Source: Pyrus communis (lineage: Eukaryota > Streptophyta > Magnoliopsida > Rosales > Rosaceae). Taken from it: a stretch of 64,000 nucleotides of DNA. Shown here piece by piece: positions 52,601 through 64,000 of the stretch. The first letter of the stretch is position 1; every line of letters begins with the position of its first letter. A program made the translations under genes and the position numbers. The DNA lies in contig NC_084813.1 in the NCBI RefSeq assembly GCF_963583255.1, forward strand, positions 4,218,501-4,282,500, given 5' to 3'. The notes below the pieces were generated by a model. It was not told where the DNA came from and made no database searches. It was given only the letters and a program-made list of their open reading frames with translations.

Positions 52601-55600
52601 AGGAGACAAGGTAGGACGGCTAGGAGACAAGCTAGGACGGCTAGGAGACAAGCTAGGACGGCTAGTGACAAGCTAGGACGGCTAGTGACAAGCTAGGACG
52701 GCTAGGAGACAAGCTAGGACGGCTAGTGACAAGCTAGGACGGCTAGGAGACAAGCTAGGACGGCTAGGAGACAAGGTAGGACGGCTAGTGACAAGCTAGG
52801 ATGGCTAGTGACAAGGTAGGACGGCTAGGAGACAAGGTAGGACGGCTAGGAGACAAGCTAGGACGGCTAGGAGACAAGCTAGAAATTAGGCACCATGTGT
52901 GATTAGATAAAGCCTTCTAGAAATAAGGTTTTTTAGGCCCCCTTGCAGCTCCCTAACTGAATTCAAGCCTTCAAATTCGTCCATCCTCATGCCTCCATGC
53001 TTGCACTATCCAATCTTGGCCCAAAAATGCTCTAGAATGCTCCAAATTGCTTCTTTTTGCATACTTTGACACTAAAACCTGAAATTGCACGAAAATGACT
53101 TTAAACACTAAACTAACTAAGGAAAAACAACATAAATGCATGAGAACAAGCCAATTAAGTCGCATAAAAATGCTCCTATCAAATTCCCCCACACTTAGCT
53201 TTTGCTAGTCCTCGAGCAAAACAAAGAAATAAAACAAGACAAAACAAACAAACATAATCTAAACCTTCCAACGTTTGCCTCAGGGATTTCCAATGCACAT
53301 GACATGTTAAAGATTATCATTCCCACAGATTTGAGTCAATTTAACACTTAAGCACATGCTTAATCATAGTCACTACTTACTAGTTCACAATTAACCAATT
53401 AAAACAATGTTTTGAATGTAGTAACATGCCTTAGAGAATTCCTTCTATCCTTAATAGATTTGCACTCTATTTTCACTCAGATTTTCTAACTACACACCCT
53501 ATACTAGTTATATGTGAGAGAATTGATGTAGATATAAAAACGAATGCTCACATATACGTATCACAAAGAATGCAATTTCCGGAGTTAATAGGCATGTTTA
53601 GATATGATCTCATGAATGGAATGCTACTACTTAGATGCGAGAACCAGTGACACCATATGCTCATACCAAATTCAAACTCAACAAATTGAAACACATAACA
53701 CTCAAGATAGAAGTTTAAGGGTTGCAACGGGGCTTGGGGTATTGGTTAACAAAGAAAAGATAGGGAAAACAAACGTTACTTCAAGCATTAGTAAGCAAAG
53801 TAATGAAATTAAGACTTAGAATTCACTTAGTTTGCAGAAATTAACTTAAAAACACAAGGGGAAGACTTTAAACAACTTCTTAGGGCCGAATTCAACTTTT
53901 TGGACCCTTTCTTCAACAAACAACACCTTGGAACTCTTTTTCTCATGTTGTTCAACTCTTTTCATACTTTTTTTTTTTTTTTTTTTTTTTTTTACGAATT
54001 TTTCTTTTCTTTTCTTTCTACTTCCCCCACACTTGGTTTCTGCCATAAAGGAATTCCATTTGAATCATGCTTACTATACTTTAAGAACGAGGGTATGGAT
54101 AGTCCTAATCTAGGCTAGGTGAAGGTAATGTGGGTTAACAAAGAAAAGGCTAAACAAGGCTCAATGGGGTTAACACCTAAACATATAATGGAGTAGGGCA
54201 CACGGCTTTTTGGTTAAAGTGGTGGTCACTACACAACTTCATCTTGAATATGTGTTATGCTAATCAATACCATGCTTTGAATGAAATGGGCATGACTTCT
54301 AGTGTTTGGAACTAAATGATGAAACGCCTTCTAAGTAGCAACCAAGCAAAGAATAATGAGATCATGCAACGATTTTAGAAAACAAAGAATGCACAGATTT
54401 TAACTCTCCAAATAAACGTTTAGGTTCAAGTCTCACAAGGTTGTAGCGTTAATTTGAGTTCCTTCCTTCAAGCATGTTACAAAAACTGATTTTTTTCTTT
54501 TATGATTGCATGTGAATTCATAAGTTATAACCACAACCAAGCATAAATATAGAGTAAATCAAACTTTCATCCATGTTAATCACTCTCTTTAACAGCCATG
54601 TATTTAAAAACCAAATCCTCATCATTGTGTTGGAAGGTACCCTAAGACACAAACAAACACACAAAAAACAACTCTTTTTTGGGTTTTTTAAAACAAATTT
54701 TTCAAATTTTTCTTTGATTTTCGGATTTTTATTCAAAACATACTAAAACACACCAAAACTGCTTAAAAACACTTAAAAACAGTAAGGAACAAGTTTTGAA
54801 ATAATGGGTGATAAAATCCCACGAATTTGCATGAAAAACACTTAGTTACCCCCCCACACTTAAAATCAAACATTGTCCTCAATGTTTTAAGCATAAAATC
54901 ACACAAAGAAACACACAAACAGCAAGTAAAACAACTAAATAGGCAGATTAGAAAGAATCAACAAAGATAAGGGTTTAGGAACGCAAATCTGGAATTGGAG
55001 TGCTTTCTAGGTCTTCCTTTGTTGAATGGCATGGGTTGCCTCCCAAGTAGCGCTTTCTTTAACGTCTTGCAGCCGGACGAAGAACATGTTCAGGCACCAT
55101 TGGTGCCCACGGCATGGAGTGAGATCTCTTCCACAACCTGCCCCACGACATTCTCATAGTATGGCTTCAATCTATGTCCGTTGACCTTGAATTCCACCCC
55201 ATTCCTTAAGCTTTGGACTTGAACTGCACCATGTGGAAAAACATTAGTAACAACAAAAGGTCCAATCCATTTAGAACGTAACTTTCCGGGAAATAAACGT
55301 AGACGAGAATTAAAAAGTAAAACTTTCTGCCCAATTGTGAAGGTTTTGCCCCTAATCATCTTGTCATGAAACGCCTTCGTCTTTTCCTTGTAAATGCGGG
55401 CATTCTCGTAGGCTTCATTCCTTAGTTCCTCAAGCTCATTCAATTGGAGCTTCCGATGCATTCCAGCAGCATCTAAGTCCAAATTGAACGTTTTGATGGC
55501 CCAATGTGCCTTATGCTCTAGCTCCACGGGTAAGTGACAAGGTTTTCCATAAACTAGCCGAAATGGAGACATCCCTAGGGGTGTTTTGTAGGCAGTGCGA

Positions 55601-58600
55601 TATGCCCATAGTGCATCGTCTAAACGCATGCTCCAATCCTTCCGGTTAGGCCCCACGGTCTTCTCCAAGATTTGCTTGACCTCTCTATTTGATACTTCGG
55701 CTTGGCCACTTGTTTGTGGGTGATAAGGTGTTGAAACCTTATGCTTGACATTGTACTTCTTGAAGAGTGCCTCAATGGTCCTATTGCAGAAATGTGAACC
55801 TCCATCACTTATAAATACCCGCGGCATCCCAAATCTAGAGAAAATGTTAGTCTTGATGAAATCTGAAACCACTATAGAATCGTTAGTACGGGTAGCTTTT
55901 GCTTCTACCCATTTAGAAACATAATCAACCGCAAGCAAAATATAAGTGAAACCAAATGAAGAAGGAAAAGGACCCATGAAATCAATACCCCAAACATCAA
56001 AGATTTCAACATTGAAGATGGGTGTTTGCGGCATTTGGTCTTTTGCACCAATAGAACCTGTTCTTTGACATCTATCACATGTTAAGCAAAACATTCTAGC
56101 ATCTTTGAACAATGTAGGCCAATAAAAACCAGATTCTAACACTTTACGAGCTGTCCTTTGGGTACCAAAATGGCCTCCACATGCATAAGAATGACAAAAT
56201 GCTAGAATTGAGTTAAAATCAGAAGTTGGCACACATCTTCTAATAATCTGATCTGGGCAATATTTCCATAGATATGGATCATCCCAGACATAAAATCTTG
56301 CATCATGTATCAATTTATCACGTTGAACCTTGCTTAGGGTGTTAGGAACTTGCTTAGTCACTAGGAAATTGACCAAATCGGCATACCAAGGGGTACTTAC
56401 CTCAATGGACAGAAGTTGTTCATCCGGAAACGTCTCAGAAATGGGGAGGGATTCTTCTTCACGCACCAATCTACTCAAGTGGTCAGCCACCACGTTTTCA
56501 CAACCTTTCTTGTCCCTAATTTCAATATCGAACTCTTGAAGTAGGAGCATCCAACGAATGAGCCTTGGTTTGGCCTCCTTTTTGGTGAAAAGATACTTCA
56601 AGGCTGCATGGTCAGTGAAAACAATTACTTTAGTTGCAATAAGATATGATCTAAACTTATCTAAAGCAAATACAACCGCCAAGAGTTCTTTTTCGGTTGT
56701 AGAATAATTCAATTGAGCATCATTTAAAGTGCGGGAAGCATAATAAATAACATGTGACTGTTTATTTTTCCTTTGACCCAAAACAGCCCCAAGTGCATAA
56801 TCCGAGGCATCACACATCAATTCAAATGGAATGGACCAATCCGGGGGAGTTATGATGGGTGCCGTGGTTAGGAGCTCTTTGAGATGCTTGAATGACTTCT
56901 CGCATGCCTCGTTGAACTCAAAAGACACATCTTTTTGGAGGAGGCGGCATAGGGGTTGTGCAATCTTGGAAAAGTCCTTGATAAATCGTCTATAGAATCC
57001 TGCATGACCAAGAAAAGAACGAACCTCTCTAACCGAAGTAGGAGAGGGTAAGTAGCGTACAAGATCTACTTTAGACTTATCAACTTCAATTCCTTTCTCA
57101 GAGATTATATGACCCAAAACAATACCTTGTTTAACCATAAAATGGCATTTTTCCCAATTTAAAACAAGGTTTGTTTCAACACAACGTTTCAAGATTAAAG
57201 TGAGATTATCCAAGCATTTATCAAAAGAATCACCAAAAACACTAAAGTCATCCATGAATATCTCAATAATCCTTTCAACATAATCAGAAAATATGCTTAC
57301 CATACACCTTTGAAACGTGGCAGGGGCATTGCACAAACCAAATGGCATGCGTCGATATGCAAATGTTCCAAAGGGACAAGTAAAAGTGGTCTTTTCTTGA
57401 TCATCCGGGGCAATGACAATTTGATTATAACCTGAATATCCATCAAGAAAGCAATAAAAAGAATGACCCGCTAACCTTTCCAACATTTGATCTAGGAACG
57501 GCAATGGGAAGTGGTCCTTCCTTGTGGTGGCATTTATCTTCCTATAATCGATGCATACACGCCAACCGGTTTGGATTCTCATGGGTACAAGCTCATTCTC
57601 GGCATTTTCCACAACCGTCACTCCGGATTTCTTAGGCACACATTGGATAGGTGAAACCCAACGACTATCGGAGATAGGATAAATGACTCCACAATCAAGA
57701 AGTTTGATTATCTCCTTTTTCACAACTTCCATCATTGGAGGGTTAAGACGGCGTTGAGCCTCTCTAGTTGGTTTGGTCCCCTCCTCAAGAAATATGTGAT
57801 GCATACAAGTTGTGGGGCTTATACCTTTGATATCGGCCAATGTCCATCCTAGGGCAGATTTGTACTCCTTCAACACATGCATGAGTTTTTCCTCCTCTTG
57901 TGCCGTGAGGGATGATGATATGATGGCAGGCAGTGTCTCATTTTTTCCCAAGAAAATGTACTTCAAATGGCTTGGCAAAGGTTTGAGTTCAAGGATAGGT
58001 GCCTGAATTATGGATGGAAGCAACTTGTTAGTCGAAATGGGAATGGACTCTTTGTTAGGAAACTTACCATCATGTATTGGTGATGACTCAAGGGCAGCAA
58101 CTACTTCAAGAAAATCCTCACTAGGAGGCACGGCATAGGATAGTGTATTTGTGCCGTGGGGTTGCATGGATGTTGCTCCCTTGGTTTTGACTTCTACACC
58201 ACTTGTAATGACTTTTTCAAGCATATCATCATTCAAATCTTCAAGGTATCCCTGCGCCAAAGAGTCAACAGTATCAATAGAGAAACATGAATGATCTTCA
58301 CTAGGATACTTAATAGAATCAGAAAGATTGAAATTAACAACTTCCCCATCAAATTCCATGGACAAAGTTCCATTAAACACGTCAATCTTAGTCCGGGCCG
58401 TTTTCATGAATGGCCTTCCAAGTAGAATGGGCAGCGAGGGTGCATGATCCGATTCATCCATCTCAAGGACATAGAAATCCGCCGGAAAGATCAAATGATT
58501 AACCTGCACCAAAACATCTTCCAAAACTCCCTTTGGATAGGCATTAGATCTATCGGCCAATTGTATGATAACACCATCCTTTTTCAATGCTCCTAGGTTC

Positions 58601-61600
58601 ATAGAGACATATATGGAATATGGCATAACATTTATAGAGGCACCTAAGTCAAGCATGGCAGATTCAAATCTAGTGTTACCTATGACACAAGGAATGGTGA
58701 AACTACCCGGATCTTTGCATTTGGGAGGTAGTTTGCGTTGCAAGATGGCGGACACATTCTCACCTACTTTTACCACTTCCTTGGTCGACATCCTCTTCCT
58801 AGTGGTGCACAACTCCTTCAAAAACTTGGCGTATCTAGGGACTTGCTTGATTGCATCCAACAAGGGTATGTTCACTTGAACTTTCCTAAATGTCTCAAGG
58901 ATGTCCTTTTCAGCTTCTTCCTTCCTTGTTTGCATAAACCTACTAGGAAAAGGAGCATTCGAAGGAAAAGCATTAGTAGAAACCGAATTTGACACATTTT
59001 TACCCTTTTTGGCCGAATTAGACAGTTTTGGGGCACTAGGAACTTGCGGCAAAGACTCTCCCACCTTTGTCGTGGGTTTGCTTGATTCTTCCTCTTCAAT
59101 TTGCAAGTTTTCATCACCTTTGGGACCTGATTGTGATGGTGTAGGATCTGCCCCAATCTCTTTTTCACTTCTCAAGGTTATGGCTTTTGCACTTTCGAAG
59201 CTTCCCTTTGGATTTGGAACGGTGGAACTAGGGAGCTTTCCTTGTTCACGAAACTGCCCCATAAACTCGGCAATTTGCCCCATTTGTTTCTCCAATTGAT
59301 CCACCCTTTTGTCTTGGTTTTGCATAGCCTTAGCTTGATCGTCCTGCCCATTAGACAACTTAGTTAGTATCTTAAGAAGTGCATCATTGTCAAGAGACGT
59401 ACCTGAGGCACTTGGGCCGGATTGGGCTTGATTTTGGGGTGGGCCGTAGGTTTTGGGAAAGAACCCAGGGGGTTGTTGCCTAAAGCCTCCTTGGTTTTGA
59501 GATTGTTGGGGCTCCCTCCATTTGAAATTTGGGTGGTCTCTCCAACCGGGATTATATGTGTTGGAATAAGGATCGTTCCTTGGTTGGTTTTGGCCTTGAA
59601 ACCCAATTGCATTGGCGCTTTCCCATCCACCATTTTCAATCAACTGTGGACATTTTTCAGAGGCATGTCCATGCATAGAACATACGCCACATACAATTGG
59701 TCCTTGCATCTTCATGCCCTCGGCCAACTGAGACACAATAGAAGTAAGATTAGCCAATTGTGAATTAATGTCGGAAGTAGAACTTACCTCATGAACATGT
59801 TGCCGTGGGGGTCCTCTTTGGCCTACTCCTTCGTATTGTTGATCGTTCAACGCTCGATTAGAAATCAAGGTCTTGGCAGCCATAGGTGTTTTGTCCACTA
59901 ATGCTCCACCTGCCGAGGCATCGAGCATTTGACGTTCTAATGGTAGGAGGCCCTCGTAGAAGTATTGCAAAAGTAGCTCCTCCTTCATCTGATGCTGTGG
60001 ACAAGAAGCAACAAGTGATTTAAAACGTTCATAGTATGCAGGAAAAGACTCACCTTCATCTTGTTGAATTCCACTTATTTTTTTACGAAGAAGAATGATG
60101 CGAGAAGTTGGGAAAAACTTCTCCAAAAACGCTCTTTTCATACTCTCCCATGAAGTGACAGTGCCAGGAGCCAACTCGTATAACCAATCCTTAGCTTTAT
60201 CCATTAAAGAGAACGGAAAAGCTTTCATCTTCAAAATACTTCCGTCAACATTGACGGGAGTCATGCTTGAACAAACTACTTCAAACTCTTTAAGATGCTT
60301 GTTTGGATCTTCCATGGAAAGCCCATGGTATTTAGGAATGTGGTGCAACAGGCTTGACTTCAACTCGAATTCATCGGTCTTGCCTTGGGCAGCCGCGGGG
60401 TATTGAATGCATAATGGTGCGGCATTGGCCAACCCTGAGGCCGAAAGCTCTTTAATGGTCCGATTGTCTGCTGCCATAACTTCTTCTTCCACTTCTTCAA
60501 ACTCAGATTCGGCCTCTGAACTTGAACTAGGTTCACTACGTTCGGGATGCCTCCTCTTTCTTCTCAAATCACGTTCAAAATCGTCGTTAAAGTCTAAGAT
60601 ATGTGCATGCACAGTTTGAGAACTCCGCGTCATGCACTAGTACCTAAAAAACAAGAAACAAAAATAGGTCAGAAACTAAAACAAAATCAGAAACAAAGTG
60701 AAATAAATGAAACAAAAACAATCCAAGGGATTTAGCAAAGTTGCTAATCCCCGGCAACGGCGCCAAAAATTTGATGCGAAATATATTAAGCACACAAATT
60801 TTTCCCTCTTCTGACAATTGTAGCAAAGTATGTAAGTAGGGATCGTTCAAAACCGGGGATTAGGAGGGATTGCTAAACTCTTGAAAACTGACCTAAGAAC
60901 TCCAAAACAAAGTTAAAAACACTAATTTGGACTCAAAGAATGAAAAACCAAAGTTAAAAAAAACAGCAACTAGAAGACTCAAAACTGCCTAAAAACCACT
61001 TTCTGGGCAGTTTTGAGCACCTACACTAATTTGGACGAAATTGGTTGAAAACTTGACTCAAAACACTTAAAAACATGAACCAAAACAATTTCTAACTAAA
61101 TTGAGACTTCAAAGTAAAGGGGGATTTGATTTGGACGAAATTAAAGTTGAGAAAACAGATTGCAAAGTAAAACTGATTTTGAAACGTTTTTGGGGTTTTT
61201 AATGGATGATGGACTAGTTAGGGGTTCCTTCTCCACACATGACAAGTATGCAAATGACTCGATTTCCAGTTATTCCTTCATAGAATTATGAATGACAATG
61301 CCCCAAATTAACCATGACATCACTAGTTAATTCTCAAGTTTTCCTTGTGTTATTGAATTGGATGACATCATACGACAACCCAAAGCATTCTTCAAAAGTT
61401 CCTTACATGACATCATAATAAAGATACAATCAAAGATCATTACGTTCAATGAAAACTATAAGCATTGACAAAGCACTTGTGACTATGACATCATGACACT
61501 TATGCTAGGAATTGAACTTAACGCGATTGTGACTAGCAACCTTCACTACTTGTGAATATAAGTGTGTGACAATTATGTGAAACAAACTTATATTCTAGCA

Positions 61601-64000
61601 TCATATTCATGCAAGCCAATTAAGTGTCGACCCCTAATTAACAAACACAAATACGTTATTACTCTCACAGTTAAGCCAATTGCATTCACGATTCAAGAAC
61701 TCATAACTGGAATTTATCAAATCAACTTGCACACATAGTTATGGCTTCGAAATCACCCCTAACCAATAGGGGTTTAGCCACTCATGTTCATAGCAAAATG
61801 AAAGGAAAATAAATTAAACATTGAAATCATAAAACGAATTACACCTAGAATGCACCAACGACGAAGCTTGAGCATCCAAGAGTCTTTCCTTCTTTCTCCT
61901 TGCTACGGCACAAAGGTGGATGGGATGGTTGGGATGTGTTTTAGGATCAGGGATTATGGAATTGGATGGAGGATAGGCACGGCAAGGTGTAGTGTTTGGC
62001 TGGAATTGTGTTTTTAGGATTTTAGGATGTATAGAGTGGTGTGGCTAGATGATTGGACGAAAATTGGGTGAATGAGTGATCCCCCCAAGTTCCTTGCTGC
62101 AAAGCCTTATTTATAGGGCTAGGAAAGGTTTTTGAACTTAGTTGAAACACTTAAAGGATATATGTGTGTAGCTTGGACAAGGTAGGAGACAAGGTAGGAC
62201 GGCTAGGAGACAAGCTAGGACGGCTAGGAGACAAGCTAGGACGACTAGTGACAAGCTAGGACGGCTAGTGACAAGCTAGGACGGCTAGGAGACAAGCTAG
62301 GACGGCTAGTGACAAGCTAGGACGGCTAGGAGACAAGCTAGGACGGCTAGGAGACAAGGTAGGACGGCTAGTGACAAGCTAGGATGGCTAGTGACAAGGT
62401 AGGACGGCTAGGAGACAAGGTAGGACGGCTAGGAGACAAGCTAGGACGGCTAGGAGACAAGCTAGAAATTAGGCACCATGTGTGATTAGATAAAGCCTTC
62501 TAGAAATAAGGTTTTTTAGGCCCCCTTGCAGCTCCCTAACTGAATTCAAGCCTTCAAATTCGTCCATCCTCATGCCTCCATGCTTGCACTATCCAATCTT
62601 GGCCCAAAAATGCTCTAGAATGCTCCAAATTGCTTCTTTTTGCATACTTTGACACTAAAACCTGAAATTGCACGAAAATGACTTTAAACACTAAACTAAC
62701 TAAGGAAAAACAACATAAATGCATGAGAACAAGCCAATTAAGTCGCATAAAAATGCTCCTATCACTGCATAGCTAAACAAAGGAGATGTCAACAGACCAA
62801 CAAAACCTAGCGTACAGCAGTAGAATTCCAATCATACAATACAGCCTGAAAACGAACTCTATCCCAATGGATGATGACTGGCATAAGCCTCTGGATTGTA
62901 TGCATACATTCTGAAGATACAGACGTCCAAAGGGAACCCAAAGACATATTCCATACAACACAGTCTCATTAGATACAGTCTAAGATTATGAATTATCTAA
63001 ATAATTAACGGCAGAATCTTTTGAAATGTATGAATCCTTTCTTTCTGTCTTCTCCGGCATGAATCAATGTTTTCCGCATTGTCCACATGATTTTCAAGAA
63101 CCTTACTGTAAACATTAATGGATAAAACTAAGCCTGTAAAATGATTTCTTGACCTGCTTGGACATAATATATTTACATGTGAGTTGCAGGGACTTGGAAG
63201 TTTCCTGATTCAACAAATAGCTCTTCCAGATTTCCGGATTTTAGGAATTCCCATGGCAACAGCATCATTGAATTGGTTAGCATGCCGACAAAAATAACTG
63301 GCGTACATTACGTGCAGGTGAGCAGTTGGAACCTATACTGACTATCATATCAAAGTAAGGTCTGCATCTGTATATATACCTTAATTCATAACATATAAGA
63401 GAGGGTTTTATTGAGAACGAGGACCGCAATTATGCATGATATCATCAAGACAAATGGCACGTCCAATATATATATATATATATATATTTGTTAATGAATA
63501 TGCATGTCTATACATACAGGTGGTGGGAGGGTGAGTTTTGTCTAATGTGACTTAATTTAGTTATGTATAGATGTTAGATGGGTGGTTTCCATGCACACAA
63601 ATGGCATAAACCTAGGAGGCCTTCGCCAGGACAGGCCAATGTGGCAATGCCTCAGGATTCTTTATATCATGATAAATTCCTCTTGTGAGATATGTTCTTC
63701 ATGGATTAGCAGTTAAATATTTTCCCTCTAGCGTTAGAGGCTTGATGATTTAGCACTTTATCTTTTCTTGTTAGCTTGAGGGCCTGCTTCAGATTGCATT
63801 ATGAGTTAATAGATATTTTGAAGCTCTCAAGTGTTAAATTTAGAATCTTGTATACAGTTCCTGATGCACCTGCTTCAGTTTCTCCATATCACATCCGGGT
63901 GCATGTGCACTTGTATGATATCCTTGTGATGGGCTCTGATCATCTTTAAATTGTCATATATTAAATGAGCAGCCAAAAGGCTCAAATATGCTATCTTCTC
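49694..64000 (+). CDS. Transmembrane E3 ubiquitin ligase, FLYING SAUCER (FLY1/FLY2)-like, 5' part only
   Basis: Three coding exons fit: 49694-49864, 50709-50781 and 63190-63317, with GT-AG borders and frame kept (124 codons so far). The first exon has a hydrophobic segment (residues 25-43, [19 protein letters not shown]), a signal peptide or anchor, then [14 protein letters not shown]. Exon 2 gives [15 protein letters not shown] and exon 3 gives [13 protein letters not shown] and [11 protein letters not shown]. These match the lumenal N terminus of Arabidopsis FLY1/FLY2, endomembrane RING E3 ligases; FLY1 sets pectin methyl-esterification in seed mucilage. The transmembrane bundle and RING finger lie beyond the window. 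Intron 2 is 12,408 bp because of a retrotransposon; without it and one target copy it would be 827 bp. Met4 of the product is an alternative start. Confidence 0.85.
51065..51188 (+). repeat. short tandem repeat at the retrotransposon insertion site
   Basis: ACTAGGCTGACTAGCTAAAC or ACTAGGCTTACTAGCTAAAC occurs three times in about 110 bases, followed by AAACCAACAAAGACTGC. The retrotransposon entered the last unit. The unit resumes after it as TAGCTAAACAAAGG. Confidence 0.85.
51189..53181 (-). repeat. 3' LTR of the Athila-like element
   Basis: 1,993 bp, starting TGATGCGAAATATATT and ending AATGCTCCTATCA on the plus strand. It matches the other LTR position by position at an offset of 9,583. The only difference I found by reading is G at 52661 here versus A at 62244. 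Confidence 0.97.
52595..52880. repeat. 20/21-bp minisatellite inside the 3' LTR
   Basis: About 14 units alternate between CTAGGACGGCTAGGAGACAAG (21 bp) and CTAGGACGGCTAGTGACAAG (20 bp), with GGTAGG/GCTAGG variants. The order of variants is the same in the other LTR. Confidence 0.95.
53182..53196 (-). other. polypurine tract of the Athila-like element
   Basis: On minus AAGTGTGGGGGAATT abuts the LTR start TGATAGG. This is where plus-strand DNA synthesis is primed in reverse transcription. Confidence 0.88.
53197..55089 (-). other. non-coding 3' region of the Athila-like element
   Basis: About 1.9 kb between the gag-pol stop and the polypurine tract. There is no env-like frame; open frames are short. 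The tract-like word CCCCCACACTT (plus strand) is repeated at 54024-54034 and 54851-54861, besides the true tract. A T-run of about 24 lies at 53969-53992. Confidence 0.75.
55090..60633 (-). CDS. gag-pol polyprotein of the Athila-like Ty3/gypsy element (1847 aa)
   Basis: One uninterrupted frame. The retrotransposon gag domain lies at about residues 130-240 ([24 protein letters not shown]). A CX2CX4HX4C zinc knuckle is at 315-328. The aspartic protease has [11 protein letters not shown] at 661-671 (Asp662). Reverse transcriptase (about 960-1180) has the FMDDF catalytic box at 1126-1130. RNase H has Asp1275, Glu1316 and Asp1341. Integrase has His/His-Cys/Cys zinc-binding residues (1481, 1488, 1519, 1522) and catalytic Asp1551, Asp1610 and Glu1646. 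The enzymes copy genomic RNA into DNA in cytoplasmic particles and insert it in the nucleus. No stop or frameshift breaks it, so the element may be autonomous. The LDLGAS form of the protease site is usual for this branch. Confidence 0.96.
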   Translation of the reverse strand: MTRSSQTVHAHILDFNDDFERDLRRKRRHPERSEPSSSSEAESEFEEVEEEVMAADNRTIKELSASGLANAAPLCIQYPAAAQGKTDEFELKSSLLHHIPKYHGLSMEDPNKHLKEFEVVCSSMTPVNVDGSILKMKAFPFSLMDKAKDWLYELAPGTVTSWESMKRAFLEKFFPTSRIILLRKKISGIQQDEGESFPAYYERFKSLVASCPQHQMKEELLLQYFYEGLLPLERQMLDASAGGALVDKTPMAAKTLISNRALNDQQYEGVGQRGPPRQHVHEVSSTSDINSQLANLTSIVSQLAEGMKMQGPIVCGVCSMHGHASEKCPQLIENGGWESANAIGFQGQNQPRNDPYSNTYNPGWRDHPNFKWREPQQSQNQGGFRQQPPGFFPKTYGPPQNQAQSGPSASGTSLDNDALLKILTKLSNGQDDQAKAMQNQDKRVDQLEKQMGQIAEFMGQFREQGKLPSSTVPNPKGSFESAKAITLRSEKEIGADPTPSQSGPKGDENLQIEEEESSKPTTKVGESLPQVPSAPKLSNSAKKGKNVSNSVSTNAFPSNAPFPSRFMQTRKEEAEKDILETFRKVQVNIPLLDAIKQVPRYAKFLKELCTTRKRMSTKEVVKVGENVSAILQRKLPPKCKDPGSFTIPCVIGNTRFESAMLDLGASINVMPYSIYVSMNLGALKKDGVIIQLADRSNAYPKGVLEDVLVQVNHLIFPADFYVLEMDESDHAPSLPILLGRPFMKTARTKIDVFNGTLSMEFDGEVVNFNLSDSIKYPSEDHSCFSIDTVDSLAQGYLEDLNDDMLEKVITSGVEVKTKGATSMQPHGTNTLSYAVPPSEDFLEVVAALESSPIHDGKFPNKESIPISTNKLLPSIIQAPILELKPLPSHLKYIFLGKNETLPAIISSSLTAQEEEKLMHVLKEYKSALGWTLADIKGISPTTCMHHIFLEEGTKPTREAQRRLNPPMMEVVKKEIIKLLDCGVIYPISDSRWVSPIQCVPKKSGVTVVENAENELVPMRIQTGWRVCIDYRKINATTRKDHFPLPFLDQMLERLAGHSFYCFLDGYSGYNQIVIAPDDQEKTTFTCPFGTFAYRRMPFGLCNAPATFQRCMVSIFSDYVERIIEIFMDDFSVFGDSFDKCLDNLTLILKRCVETNLVLNWEKCHFMVKQGIVLGHIISEKGIEVDKSKVDLVRYLPSPTSVREVRSFLGHAGFYRRFIKDFSKIAQPLCRLLQKDVSFEFNEACEKSFKHLKELLTTAPIITPPDWSIPFELMCDASDYALGAVLGQRKNKQSHVIYYASRTLNDAQLNYSTTEKELLAVVFALDKFRSYLIATKVIVFTDHAALKYLFTKKEAKPRLIRWMLLLQEFDIEIRDKKGCENVVADHLSRLVREEESLPISETFPDEQLLSIEVSTPWYADLVNFLVTKQVPNTLSKVQRDKLIHDARFYVWDDPYLWKYCPDQIIRRCVPTSDFNSILAFCHSYACGGHFGTQRTARKVLESGFYWPTLFKDARMFCLTCDRCQRTGSIGAKDQMPQTPIFNVEIFDVWGIDFMGPFPSSFGFTYILLAVDYVSKWVEAKATRTNDSIVVSDFIKTNIFSRFGMPRVFISDGGSHFCNRTIEALFKKYNVKHKVSTPYHPQTSGQAEVSNREVKQILEKTVGPNRKDWSMRLDDALWAYRTAYKTPLGMSPFRLVYGKPCHLPVELEHKAHWAIKTFNLDLDAAGMHRKLQLNELEELRNEAYENARIYKEKTKAFHDKMIRGKTFTIGQKVLLFNSRLRLFPGKLRSKWIGPFVVTNVFPHGAVQVQSLRNGVEFKVNGHRLKPYYENVVGQVVEEISLHAVGTNGA
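60634..60771 (-). other. leader between primer site and gag-pol start
   Basis: About 140 bases from the 5' LTR edge to the first ATG of gag-pol (60633), including the primer site. There is no upstream ATG-initiated frame of note. Confidence 0.6.
60749..60765 (-). other. primer-binding site for tRNA-Asp
   Basis: On minus TGGCGCCGTTGCCGGGG is the exact complement of the 3' end of plant tRNA-Asp, including the CCA tail. It lies six bases inside the 5' LTR, as expected for the minus-strand primer. Use of tRNA-Asp is typical of Athila elements. Confidence 0.93.
60772..62764 (-). repeat. 5' LTR of the Athila-like element
   Basis: 1,993 bp, the same length as the other LTR and almost identical to it. 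Transcription of the element should start here and run leftwards. Confidence 0.97.
62178..62463. repeat. 20/21-bp minisatellite inside the 5' LTR
   Basis: Same array as at 52595-52880, with the same unit order. One unit has GACGACTAG instead of GACGGCTAG (62244). Confidence 0.95.
62770..64000. other. FLY-like gene: rest of intron 2, exon 3 (63190-63317) and start of intron 3
   Basis: After the retrotransposon the interrupted intron resumes for 420 bases, then exon 3, then more than 680 bases of the next intron to the window end. A TA microsatellite lies at about 63468-63487. No further exon of the family was recognised in 63318-64000. Confidence 0.65.

Larger units (their letters stand above)
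51184..62769 (-). mobile_element. complete Athila-like Ty3/gypsy LTR retrotransposon with 5-bp target duplication
   Basis: The element spans 51189-62764 (11,576 bp). CTGCA lies at 51184-51188 and 62765-62769, a 5-bp target duplication. Both LTRs are 1,993 bp with TG...CA ends. On minus the order is 5' LTR (60772-62764), tRNA-Asp primer site, gag-pol (60633-55090), 1.9 kb non-coding sequence, polypurine tract, and 3' LTR (51189-53181). Gag-pol features (FMDDF reverse transcriptase, long gag with one zinc knuckle, no chromodomain seen), the tRNA-Asp primer and repeated GTGTGGGGG tracts fit the Athila branch of Ty3/gypsy. No env-like frame is present. It lies antisense in intron 2 of the FLY-like gene. 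Confidence 0.96.

Noticed and set aside
52595..52880. CRISPR-like regular short repeats
   Set aside because: The units are contiguous 20/21-bp tandem repeats with no unique spacers, they sit in a plant LTR, and the same array occurs in the partner LTR.
53197..55089. Search for an env-like gene in the Athila-like element
   Set aside because: All frames are short and none shows a signal peptide plus transmembrane pattern. The 24-base T-run accounts for the Phe/Lys-rich frames.
56330..60619. Plus-strand open frames opposite gag-pol
   Set aside because: They are antisense shadows of the long minus-strand frame.

Overview
The window is nuclear DNA of a dicot plant. The evidence is AT-rich intergenic sequence, genes split by GT-AG introns, plant-specific protein families, a plant tRNA-Arg(CCU), and dense retrotransposon and MITE content. 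The repeat types recall a woody Rosaceae such as apple or pear, but that is a guess from memory. No operons, CRISPR arrays or prokaryotic signals are present.

Layout, left to right. A broken Ty1/copia gag-protease-integrase remnant occupies 1-2695. A four-exon gene on the minus strand (3552-6407, 437 aa) encodes a basic Ser/Pro-rich protein of the At3g09000/At2g40070 type. From about 6.4 to 21.9 kb the DNA is repeat-rich. It holds SINE-like copies, degenerate telomere-type repeats split by a 1.25-kb hAT-like element, a 2.2-kb solo LTR with a 5-bp target duplication, a CACTA-like end and reiterated modules. The modules run up to a 13-exon GH1 beta-glucosidase of the BGLU42 type (21969-29897, 490 aa). 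Three small DNA elements with visible target duplications follow it.

Next come a truncated, frameshifted RAD21/SYN4-type cohesin pseudogene (31911-35995, minus), a LINE fragment and an extreme GT/GGA/poly-G tract. An organellar EngB/YihA-type GTPase gene (38759-40849), an intronless VQ-motif gene (43224-43787, minus) and tRNA-Arg (44384-44456) complete this part.

The right end carries the first three coding exons of a FLYING SAUCER-type transmembrane E3 ubiquitin ligase (49694 to beyond 64000). Its second intron is interrupted by a complete 11,576-bp Athila-like Ty3/gypsy retrotransposon on the opposite strand. That element has two 1,993-bp LTRs differing at one site I could find, a CTGCA target duplication, a perfect tRNA-Asp primer site and one open 1,847-codon gag-pol frame. 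This young insertion is the most striking object in the window.

The genes are unrelated housekeeping, defence and cell-wall functions and do not form a pathway. I found no convincing new biological system. The notable points are recent or structured mobile-element events, the repeated module upstream of the beta-glucosidase, and the decaying cohesin copy.
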